NCBI RefSeq assembly: GCF_031127815.1
Contig: NZ_JARXHY010000002.1
Coordinates: forward strand, 434,001 to 498,000
Origin: Pelagicoccus sp. SDUM812003
GTDB lineage: Bacteria > Verrucomicrobiota > Verrucomicrobiia > Opitutales > Opitutaceae
DNA: 64,000 nt
Direction of reading: 5' to 3'
Shown: positions 57,244-64,000 of the stretch, in pieces
Position numbering within the stretch: position 1 is the stretch's first letter
Layout: each line of letters opens with the position of its first letter
Notes under the pieces: generated by a model
What the model was told of the DNA's origin: nothing
The model's database searches: none
Seen by the model: only the letters and a program-made list of their open reading frames with translations
Made by a program: the position numbers and the translations under genes

Positions 57244-60036
57244 ATGCCCCTCTTTACTTTCGTTCGCCACACTCTGCTCAGCCTCGCAATCGGAGCTTGT
57301 CTCCACGCCTCCCCGACCGAGACGCTCTACCTCTCTGGGACTGGAAGCGACGATACCGTCGATTGGGATTTCAAGGTCAATGGCGGGCGAAACAGCGGCG
57401 CTTGGAGCTCCATCCCCGTTCCTTCGAATTGGGAAATGCAAGGCTTCGGCACTTACCACTACTACAAGGACTGGGGCGATTCCGCCGCCCCCGACTCGCT
57501 CGGCCAATATCGCCACCGTTTCACCGTTCCTGCTGAATGGGCAGGCAAGCATGTCGAAATCGTCTTCGGGGCCTCAATGACCGACACCGCTGTCCGCATC
57601 AACGGCGTACCCGCTGGCCCGGTACACCAAGGCGGTTTTTATCAATTCTCCTACGACATCACAGATCTGCTGAACTACGGAGACTCGAACCTGATCGAAG
57701 TCGATGTATCCAAATTTTCAGACGACGAATCGGTGAACCGGGCTGAACGTGCCGCCGACTATTGGCTCTTCGGCGGCATCTACCGCCCCGTTTGGCTCGA
57801 AGCGAAACCATCTAACCACATCGAGCGAATGGCCGTCGACGCCAAGGCGGATGGCAGCTTCACCGTCGACGCCTACCTCGAGAACGACTCGAACGCTGCT
57901 ACCCTGCAAGCAGAGGTCTTCACCCTTGACGGCACCCGTATAGCGAAAACGCAAAGACTCCCAATCGAGCCCGGTCAGCCGCAGGCTCGCCTCGCCGGTC
58001 TCGCTAAAAACATCGAACCCTGGTCCGCCGAATACCCAAACCTCTACTCCCTACGCCTCACTCTTCGCGCGAAAAACGCAGTCATCCACCAGACCGAATC
58101 AACCATCGGATTCCGCACCATCGAACTTCGTCCTCAAGATGGCTTCTACCTCAACGGTGAAAAGATTATCCTGAAAGGCTCCAACCGCCACAGCATCTGG
58201 CCCGACACCGGTCGCGCCACCAACGCCACTCTCAGCGAAAAGGACGTCCTACTGATGAAGGAAATGAACATGAATGCTGTCCGCATGAGCCATTATCCGC
58301 CGGATACTCACTTCCTCGAAGCGTGCGATCGCCTGGGCCTCTACGTCATCGACGAACTCGGAGGTTGGCAGAAATCCTACGACGCGGAGGTAGGAAGCAA
58401 GCTTGTAAGGGAAACTGTGATACGAGACGTCAATCATCCTTCCATACTCCTCTGGGCTAACGGAAACGAAGGCGGATGGAATATCGAGCTCGACGACGAC
58501 TTCGACCTTTACGATCCGCAAAACCGCCCCGTCATCCATCCTTGGGCCAACTTCGGCGGCATCAATACCAGCCACTACGAATCCTACAACTCGGGCACCG
58601 ACTGGTTTTTCCAGGGCGACGATCTCTTCATGCCCACCGAATTCCTCCACGGACTCTACGATGGCGGACACGGCGCCGGACTCGACGACTGGTGGAAGGC
58701 TATCCTCGCCCACCCTATGGGCCTCGGAGGCTTTCTCTGGTCCTTCGCCGATGAAGGCATTGTCCGCGATGATCAAGGCGGTCGCATCGATGTCGCTGGC
58801 AACGCGGCACCTGATGGCATCGTCGGACCCTATCGCGAAAAAGAAGGCAGCTTCTACACCATCAAAGAAATCTGGGCCCCGATCTACCTGCCACAAAGCG
58901 AAGTCGACTTTCTCCCCTCCAGCTTCGGAGGAAGTCTCGAAATCGAAAACCGATACGACTTCACCAACCTCGATCAAATCGTATTCAAATGGAACCTACA
59001 GGTCCTTGAAGGCGATTCACTCGAAAAAGCTAAACTTCATACCATCGCAAACGGACAATCCAAAGGTCCGGACGTCCAACCGAATCGCCGTGGCGAACTG
59101 CAGCTACACTTGCCAAACGACTGGTCGCATGCCGATTTCTTCGCCCTCACCGCAATCGATCCCCACGGTCGCGAAATCTACACCTGGACCTGGTCGCTCC
59201 GACATCCTGATACGATCGTCAGTCGCTACATTTCCAGCAACGCAACGGCGCAAGCCAGTTCCCAATCCACCACGGACTCGATCGTCATAAGCGCAGACGA
59301 TATCGAAGTCAGACTGGACCCAAATACCGGAACTCTCCAATCTCTACGCTCAGGCGCCATCGTTTCACCAATGAGCAACGGTCCCATTCTCTTGACCGGA
59401 AATAGCGAACTGAAAAGCGTCGAGACAGAAGACGGTGCCGCTACCTTCCACTACGAAGGTGACCTTCGATTTGTTCGCTGGGAATTGCTCGATTCGGGCT
59501 GGTTGCAATTGGATTATCACTACGCCTACGAACGCGAAAAACCGCTTACCTACTTAGGCGTGACCTTCGACTACGACGAAAGCCAGATCGAGGGGATGCG
59601 CTGGCTGGGCAAAGGCCCCTACAGGGTGTGGAAAAATCGCCGCAAAGGCGTCGAGTTCGGACTCTGGCATAAGGACTACAACGACACCGTCACCGGCATG
59701 AGCTGGACCTATCCAGAATTCAAAGGCTTCCACGAAGATGTCTACTGGGCCCAGCTCCAGAACGACGTAGCGCCGCTCGACATCCTGATCGCCTCGCCGG
59801 ACCTCTACTTCCGTCTCTTCACCCCTAGCGAAGCTCCCGATCCTCGATCTACCCACGTCGACTTTCCCCACGGCGACATCTCATTTCTTCACTCGATCGC
59901 CCCGATCGGCACCAAGTTCAAGACAGCCGACCAGCACGGTCCAGCCGGCGCTCCCACTTGGGTGAGCCGAGGTCGCTACCATGGCTTCTCCGGCCGCGTC
60001 TACCTGCGAATCGGTGACAGACTCGAAGACAATTGA
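57244..60036 (+). CDS. GH2 beta-galactosidase-like enzyme, secreted
   Basis: 930 residues from ATG 57244, which precedes the signal peptide ('FVRHTLLSLAIGACLHASP'); an earlier in-frame start at 57175 only adds a polar leader. N-terminal sandwich with 'PVPSNWEMQGFGTYHYYKDW', Ig-like domain, then the barrel with 'KGSNRHSIWPDTGRA' and 'NMNAVRMSHYPPD'. The acid/base is E409 in 'ANGNEGGWN' and the nucleophile is probably E466 in 'MPTEFLHGLYDGGHGAG'. The C-terminal part has 'GMRWLGKGPYRVWKNRRKG', the LacZ-like small-chain domain. It is not a close copy of the GH2 at 4414. Substrate could be beta-galactoside or another beta-linked sugar. Own operator 80 bp upstream. Confidence 0.9.
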   Translation: MPLFTFVRHTLLSLAIGACLHASPTETLYLSGTGSDDTVDWDFKVNGGRNSGAWSSIPVPSNWEMQGFGTYHYYKDWGDSAAPDSLGQYRHRFTVPAEWAGKHVEIVFGASMTDTAVRINGVPAGPVHQGGFYQFSYDITDLLNYGDSNLIEVDVSKFSDDESVNRAERAADYWLFGGIYRPVWLEAKPSNHIERMAVDAKADGSFTVDAYLENDSNAATLQAEVFTLDGTRIAKTQRLPIEPGQPQARLAGLAKNIEPWSAEYPNLYSLRLTLRAKNAVIHQTESTIGFRTIELRPQDGFYLNGEKIILKGSNRHSIWPDTGRATNATLSEKDVLLMKEMNMNAVRMSHYPPDTHFLEACDRLGLYVIDELGGWQKSYDAEVGSKLVRETVIRDVNHPSILLWANGNEGGWNIELDDDFDLYDPQNRPVIHPWANFGGINTSHYESYNSGTDWFFQGDDLFMPTEFLHGLYDGGHGAGLDDWWKAILAHPMGLGGFLWSFADEGIVRDDQGGRIDVAGNAAPDGIVGPYREKEGSFYTIKEIWAPIYLPQSEVDFLPSSFGGSLEIENRYDFTNLDQIVFKWNLQVLEGDSLEKAKLHTIANGQSKGPDVQPNRRGELQLHLPNDWSHADFFALTAIDPHGREIYTWTWSLRHPDTIVSRYISSNATAQASSQSTTDSIVISADDIEVRLDPNTGTLQSLRSGAIVSPMSNGPILLTGNSELKSVETEDGAATFHYEGDLRFVRWELLDSGWLQLDYHYAYEREKPLTYLGVTFDYDESQIEGMRWLGKGPYRVWKNRRKGVEFGLWHKDYNDTVTGMSWTYPEFKGFHEDVYWAQLQNDVAPLDILIASPDLYFRLFTPSEAPDPRSTHVDFPHGDISFLHSIAPIGTKFKTADQHGPAGAPTWVSRGRYHGFSGRVYLRIGDRLEDN

Positions 60037-60196
60037 TCGGTTCAGTTCAGAATTGAGTAAAACGAGTCTCGGAACGGAGAAGGACACGATTCACAGTACT
60101 CGCTCGCAGACTTGATTCGGAGCCCCCTTCCCTGGATCGAGATACCAAAGTAGCCACCTCTTAAACCTCATGGCGCTAGGCGCAGCGTTTTAAGCG

Positions 60197-60274
60197 AAGC
60201 CCCGAAGGCAAAGGCAGAGTCAATCTCGGATCTCCCACCATTTAGGAAACAAACGACAAAGCACCTTCGGGCTT
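60197..60274. terminator. Possible terminator in the convergent gap
   Basis: AAGCCCCGAAGG (60197-60208) can pair with CCTTCGGGCTT (60264-60274), followed by TTT on the plus strand. The loop is long (about 55 bases), so confidence is low. The gap 60037-60354 shows no gene. Confidence 0.4.
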
Positions 60275-60354
60275 TTTGCGCTCCGTTAAGGATGAACGCC
60301 TCCTGATTCGAGAAGAAGAAAGAGCCATGCTTGCCTCCACAATGCGCGAGCGAC

Positions 60355-61980
60355 CTAATCCTCCCAAGGTCGCTGCTTCGACCTGAGCTCGATGCCCAGC
60401 TTCTTCATACGCGAGGCCAAGGTACTCGGCTTCAAGCCTAATAAGGCGGACGCTCCTTCCGCTCCATAGACTTGTCCTTCGGTCTGTTTCAAGGCCTTCA
60501 GGATATTGCGGCGTTGCAATGCCACCATCTGAGACTCGTTCAGAATCCGGTCGTCCGAATCCTGTTTTCCTTTGGAGTCAACGGGCTCGGAACTCTGTTC
60601 GAACACCTCGAAATGCAAACGCTTGCCCCGACTCGTAATCAAGGCGCGCTCGACCTGATTCTGCAGCTCACGAACGTTTCCAGGCCAATTGTAGTTCGAG
60701 AGCGCTTGTAGTTGCGCTTTGCTGACAGTGGGAAGTTTCATCCCGTGGCGCTTGGAAAGATGCTTCAGGAAGTGCGCCACCAAGGACGGGATGTCCTCAG
60801 ACCGCTCGCGTAGCGGCGGCGCTTCAATGGGGAACACGTTCAAACGATAGAAAAGATCCTCGCGGAAGCGCTTTTCCGCAACTTCCACTCTGAGGTCGCG
60901 ATTGGTCGCAGCGATGATTCGCACATCCACGTGCCGGGTCCGGTCCTCACCCACTCGCTCGTATTGCCCTTCTTGCAAGACACGAAGCAGCTTCGCCTGG
61001 AGATCGATTGGCATCTCACCGATTTCATCTAAAAAGAGCGTGCCGCCCGCTGCAGCCTCGAAGCGACCTGGCCGATCGCGAAGGGCCCCGGTAAACGCCC
61101 CTTTAGCGTGTCCAAAGAGTTCGCTTTCAAACAAGCTCGCGGGAATTCCGGCGCAATTCACCCGAATCAATGGCTTCTCCTTGCGTTGACTGCGACGATG
61201 GATCTCGCGGGCGATCAATTCCTTGCCAGTACCCGATTCGCCAGTCACCAGCACGCTGGCGTCCGTACCGGAAACGAGCTCTATTTTGGAAATGATGTGC
61301 TGAACGGGCTCGCTTCGACCTACGATCTCCCCGAACGATCGAGTCTCCTCGACCTCATCGCGAAGGTATTGGTTTTCCAACTCCAAACGCTCATGCAGTT
61401 CCCGGATCTTTTCGAACGCCTCCGCATTCGCAATCGCCATCGCCAAATGATCCGCCACCATCCTTTGGAAGCGGGCCAGATCCCGGTCGATTTCTCGACG
61501 GACGAAAATGCCAAGCACCCCGAGAATCTTTCCACGAAACAACAAGGGCTGAGCGTTGATCCCCTTCACCCCCTCGTCGATAGCCCACTTCGGGTCAGCG
61601 ACCCAGCTGCGATCCTCGCTGAGATTGATCATGACCGATTGCCCGGTTTGCGCCACATGGCCAACCTTTCGAACTCCGATCGGGAACCGCGAGAAACGTC
61701 CATCCAGACGACTCCACACTTCGCCCGGATTGGCGATCGAGCGTCCGCTACTCGCCACCAAATGCATGCACTCCACTTTCTGCGGGCATTCCTCCGACAA
61801 CGCGCAGCTCTCGCAAATGTCAGCTTTCCCAAGTTGCCAAATGCGGACCAATGCCACGTCGTCCCAAGCGGAAATCTCGCGCACAGCCAAGGACAGCAAG
61901 CGTTGACAACTATGCTCCAGCGGGAGCTTCAACAACAAGTCCGCCAGAGACTCGACCTCCTTCGCTAACGCGGCAACCAT
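60355..61980 (-). CDS. Sigma-54 activator with GAF sensor and four-Cys cluster
   Basis: 541 residues from ATG 61980; the frame open to 62160 overlaps the gene upstream and has no domain. GAF sensor about 20-190 with C56, C59, C65 and C71 ('[16 protein letters not shown]'), a possible metal or redox site. A coiled coil follows, then the AAA+ domain about 215-445: Walker A 'GESGTGKE', 'GAFTGA' loop for sigma-54 contact, Walker B '[11 protein letters not shown]', 'ATNRDL', arginine finger region '[14 protein letters not shown]', 'WPGNVREL'. The Fis-type HTH is at the C-terminus ('[25 protein letters not shown]'). Last gene of a minus-strand cluster with STAS and MSMEG_0570-type genes. Two palindromes in its promoter suggest autoregulation. 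Confidence 0.93.
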   Translation of the reverse strand: MVAALAKEVESLADLLLKLPLEHSCQRLLSLAVREISAWDDVALVRIWQLGKADICESCALSEECPQKVECMHLVASSGRSIANPGEVWSRLDGRFSRFPIGVRKVGHVAQTGQSVMINLSEDRSWVADPKWAIDEGVKGINAQPLLFRGKILGVLGIFVRREIDRDLARFQRMVADHLAMAIANAEAFEKIRELHERLELENQYLRDEVEETRSFGEIVGRSEPVQHIISKIELVSGTDASVLVTGESGTGKELIAREIHRRSQRKEKPLIRVNCAGIPASLFESELFGHAKGAFTGALRDRPGRFEAAAGGTLFLDEIGEMPIDLQAKLLRVLQEGQYERVGEDRTRHVDVRIIAATNRDLRVEVAEKRFREDLFYRLNVFPIEAPPLRERSEDIPSLVAHFLKHLSKRHGMKLPTVSKAQLQALSNYNWPGNVRELQNQVERALITSRGKRLHFEVFEQSSEPVDSKGKQDSDDRILNESQMVALQRRNILKALKQTEGQVYGAEGASALLGLKPSTLASRMKKLGIELRSKQRPWED

Positions 61981-61992
61981 GGTACTCTGAAA

Positions 61993-62060
61993 CACGAGAT
62001 CTCGTGACCGGGCAACACAATACTTCGTGATTTTCAAAGCTGCTCTCGTTTTGAAACGAG
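61993..62060. promoter_or_regulatory. Two palindromes upstream of the sigma-54 activator
   Basis: CACGAGATCTCGTG (61993-62006) and CTCGTTTTGAAACGAG (62045-62060) are perfect inverted repeats built from the half-site ACGAG/CTCGT. The first ends 13 bp before ATG 61980. They may be operators, possibly for the activator itself. Confidence 0.45.
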
Positions 62061-62108
62061 CCCGAAAACGTTTGCTATCTATATAAACGAACTCGAAAAC
62101 GCGGACGG

Positions 62109-62393
62109 CTAGATCTTGACGATTCTCAGTTTCGCGGACGGTTCCAGCGACGAGCTCCAACCTTCGATGTTCGCGATCGATGCGGCCGCTCCACTACAGA
62201 CAAATCCGAACGTTGCCTCTACCCGCGAGGAGGCTTCGTCCAAAGCGATCCGTGATTTGGATACAAATTCCTCCACGGTCAGAACCTCCCCGCTTTTGAA
62301 ATACTGACGTGCGATAGAGCTTGGCGAATAGCAGTCGCGAATCGATTGATCCGGTAGTTCAACGGTGAAAGCCCTGTAGCGTTCGGTTTGCAT
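62109..62393 (-). CDS. MSMEG_0570-type protein, second copy
   Basis: 94 residues from ATG 62393; the frame is open to 62489 but that part overlaps the STAS gene. It is a clear paralogue of the Nit1-operon protein at 16642: 'RDCYSPSS', 'LTVEEFVSKSRIAL', 'SRVEATFGFVCSGA', 'SIANIEGWSS' are shared, roughly 51 of the last 76 positions identical by eye. No other Nit1 gene is near. It lies 29 bp after a STAS gene and 128 bp before a sigma-54 activator gene on the same strand. Its position suggests that the small protein has a regulatory or signalling role of its own. Function unknown. Confidence 0.82.
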   Translation of the reverse strand: MQTERYRAFTVELPDQSIRDCYSPSSIARQYFKSGEVLTVEEFVSKSRIALDEASSRVEATFGFVCSGAAASIANIEGWSSSLEPSAKLRIVKI

Positions 62394-62422
62394 AGGAATA
62401 CTGCTTTTTTCGTAGTTCAAGT

Positions 62423-62704
62423 TCAGTGGCGCTCCGGTCCTGGGCGAGTTTGATAGCGAAGGAGCGATTCCGAGAGGTACGGTTGGCACTTTAGAAGAAC
62501 TACTCCCTTAGCTCTCAGCGAACAAAGAAACGCAACGGCATGGCGGTCGAAACGATCCACCGCCTCAAGCTCCACTTGAACAGGCTGGCCGCCGCCGATT
62601 TGAGCTAGCTCCCTTTCCAATGTTTCAAGAGTCCCCTCAGTGAGATCCCCCTCGACAGCGAGAGTTGTGGCGTTTGCCGTGTTAGTTGTAGTCACTCTGA
62701 TCAT
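62423..62704 (-). CDS. Small STAS-domain protein
   Basis: 93 residues from ATG 62704 (an in-frame start 17 codons earlier overlaps the predicted promoter). Pattern 'TTLAVEGDLTEGTLETLEREL', 'VQVELEAVDRFDRHAVAFLCSL' and a last 'KGVVLLKCQPYLSESLL' follow the STAS/anti-anti-sigma fold. The usual phospho-acceptor loop (D-S-S/T-G) reads 'FDRHAV', so phosphorylation as in SpoIIAA is unlikely. Probable partner-switch or ligand-binding adaptor. Transcribed with the MSMEG_0570-type gene 29 bp downstream. Confidence 0.75.
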   Translation of the reverse strand: MIRVTTTNTANATTLAVEGDLTEGTLETLERELAQIGGGQPVQVELEAVDRFDRHAVAFLCSLRAKGVVLLKCQPYLSESLLRYQTRPGPERH

Positions 62705-62754
62705 ACTCGCGATTACCAAATGCGGATCGGTGGATTGCCGCTGGTCGGAATACA

Positions 62755-62770
62755 AACAGGTCCCGTGCCA
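62755..62770 (-). promoter_or_regulatory. Possible sigma-54 promoter of STAS/MSMEG_0570 operon
   Basis: Minus strand TGGCACGGGACCTGTT agrees with TGGCACG-N4-TTGCW at 10 of 12 positions; the -24 part is perfect, the -12 part has GT instead of GC. It would start transcription about 45 bases before ATG 62704. The gene lies between two sigma-54 activators. Confidence 0.45.
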
Positions 62771-62935
62771 AGAAACCCCGACGTGACCTAAGCAACTGTA
62801 GTTCAGAAGTATAAATAAAACGCCACCCGCCGCGGCCCTTTCAGAGACTGCTCCAGCCCGCTAAGTTTCGTGGCCCCCGCGAAATATCGAAGTCCAGTTC
62901 TCGAGGGCGCCCGAAAGCTTATTCAGGCACACGCC

Positions 62936-64000
62936 CTAGCTTCGCCTTATCCCTAGCTTCGACATGCGACTCCTCAGGGTGCTGGGGTTCATTCCCAGCG
63001 CTTTGGCGGCCCCGCTCTCTCCTTCGATCTGCCCGCCGGTTCTTTCGAGAGTCGATTCGATATGCCTTCGCTCCATGGTTTTCAGCGTCACGGGCTCTTC
63101 CCCTTCCGAATAGCTCGCGGGTCGGGCATCGCTTCGCCCCTGCACCGAGTCGCCAAGAAACCCGGTGCCGATTTCTATATCAGAACCCCGCGACAGAATC
63201 ACGGCCCGCTCGAGCACGTTTTGCAACTCGCGAACGTTTCCAGGCCAGCTGTATTCCTCCAGGCGGCGTAGTGTTTCTTTGGATATAGTCTTAACCGGCT
63301 GATTGAGCCGCTTCGCAAGCTTCTCCAAGAAGAAGCGGGCAAGCAAAGGAATATCCCCATAGCGCTCCCTGAGTGGAGGTATCCGCAAGGGTACTACATT
63401 TAGTCGATAGAAGAGATCGCGTCGAAACGTTCCCTTCTGCACCTCTTCGGCGAGATCTCGATTGGTGGCGGCAATGACGCGAACATCCACCTTTATCGTT
63501 TTGCTTGAGCCGATTGGCTCGAACTCCTGCTCTTGCAGCACTCGAAGGAGCTTTACCTGGGTTTCCTGAGGCAACTCTCCCACTTCGTCCAGGAAGAGTG
63601 TGCCTTTGTCTGCGACCTTGAATCGGCCCTCACGATTGCTCACTGCTCCAGTGAAAGCGCCTTTCACATGGCCGAAGAGTTCGCTCTCTACCAAACCCGA
63701 GCTAATCGCTCCGCAATTGACCTTCACCAAAGCTTGGCTCGAGCGCTCGCTGTGCTGATGAATCGCTCGGGCGACAAGCTCCTTGCCAGTGCCGGTCTCC
63801 CCTTGAATCAGCACCGTAGAGTCGGTAGAGGCAACCTGTTCCGCTTGATTGAGCGCTGCGCAGAGAGTAAGGCTGCTGCCGACAACTTCCCCGAAGTTGT
63901 GCTCTCGTTGAATCTCCTCCTGCAGATAGGAATTCTCCGATTCCAACCGTTCCTTGGCTTGCTGCATTCTCACTCGCTCAGTCACGTCTAGGAACATGGA
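62936..64000 (-). CDS. Sigma-54 activator, PAS-type N-terminus (truncated by window edge)
   Basis: The frame is open to the window end. The first visible residues 'FLDVTERVRMQQ' are the tail of a PAS domain followed by a coiled coil, so the sensor lies outside. AAA+ domain: Walker A 'GETGTGKE', 'GAFTGA', Walker B 'GTLFLDEVGEL', 'ATNRDL', '[14 protein letters not shown]', 'WPGNVREL'. Fis-type HTH at the end ('ESGAAKALGMNPSTLRSRMSKLGI'). The GAFTGA loop is intact, so it should activate sigma-54 RNA polymerase. It is the second such activator within 4 kb and is upstream of the STAS/MSMEG_0570 genes on the same strand. The 231-bp gap behind it (62705-62935) holds only the possible promoter. Confidence 0.93.
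   Translation of the reverse strand, partial: SMFLDVTERVRMQQAKERLESENSYLQEEIQREHNFGEVVGSSLTLCAALNQAEQVASTDSTVLIQGETGTGKELVARAIHQHSERSSQALVKVNCGAISSGLVESELFGHVKGAFTGAVSNREGRFKVADKGTLFLDEVGELPQETQVKLLRVLQEQEFEPIGSSKTIKVDVRVIAATNRDLAEEVQKGTFRRDLFYRLNVVPLRIPPLRERYGDIPLLARFFLEKLAKRLNQPVKTISKETLRRLEEYSWPGNVRELQNVLERAVILSRGSDIEIGTGFLGDSVQGRSDARPASYSEGEEPVTLKTMERRHIESTLERTGGQIEGESGAAKALGMNPSTLRSRMSKLGIRRS

Overview
This is GC-rich bacterial DNA, densely packed with secreted polysaccharide-degrading enzymes. It most likely comes from a free-living, probably aquatic member of Verrucomicrobiota, class Opitutia (Pelagicoccus/Opitutaceae-like). The pointers are two giant TonB-dependent receptors with no SusD partner that carry the 'FELSPF' box typical of that class, Reg_prop/Y_Y_Y sensor kinases, glycosidases with a 'W..F..ADPDGD..NxxEY' C-terminal module, and a VPDSG-CTERM-like protein. 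The taxonomic call is inference. No rRNA, tRNA, IS element or CRISPR array was seen.

Layout. 1-1569: end of a GH29 fucosidase. 1.8-3.7 kb: toxin-antitoxin-like pair (MqsA-type antitoxin fused to an ImmA/IrrE peptidase) behind two matching palindromes, then a HigB relic. 4.4-13.7 kb: GH2 beta-galactosidase, esterase, GH95 fucosidase and GH5 endoglucanase. 13.8-19.5 kb (minus): complete seven-gene Nit1 (nitrilase/nitrogen-starvation) operon with a possible sigma-54 promoter. 19.7-22.2 kb: LacI regulator and GH27 alpha-galactosidase. 22.5-29.2 kb: propeller sensor kinase, NarL-type regulator, Rcp1-like regulator and hybrid kinase. 29.6-31.9 kb: a beta-carbonic anhydrase fused to a complete methyl-accepting chemotaxis protein. 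32.2-42.2 kb: GH97, a GH51 interrupted by an in-frame TGA, GH74-like, GH5-X2-CBM46-like and a VPDSG-CTERM-like protein. 42.4-53.9 kb (minus): second propeller kinase and two paralogous TonB receptors. 54.5-60.0 kb: GH5-CBM13, a small STAS-like protein and GH2. 60.4-64.0 kb (minus): two sigma-54 enhancer-binding proteins flanking a STAS protein and a second copy of the Nit1 small protein MSMEG_0570.

How it fits together. The enzyme set (endo-glucanases, GH74-like, beta-galactosidases, fucosidases of two families, arabinofuranosidase, alpha-galactosidase, esterase) suits fucogalacto-xyloglucan and associated hemicellulose. Uptake would go through the two receptors. A 16-bp palindrome, consensus T[AC][CG]C[GT]AGTT[CT]T[AC]G[CG]GA, stands upstream of nearly every independently transcribed glycosidase gene, both receptors, the carbonic anhydrase-chemoreceptor and, in weaker form, one sensor kinase. 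I read this as a shared operator that defines a regulon; its binding protein is not identified.
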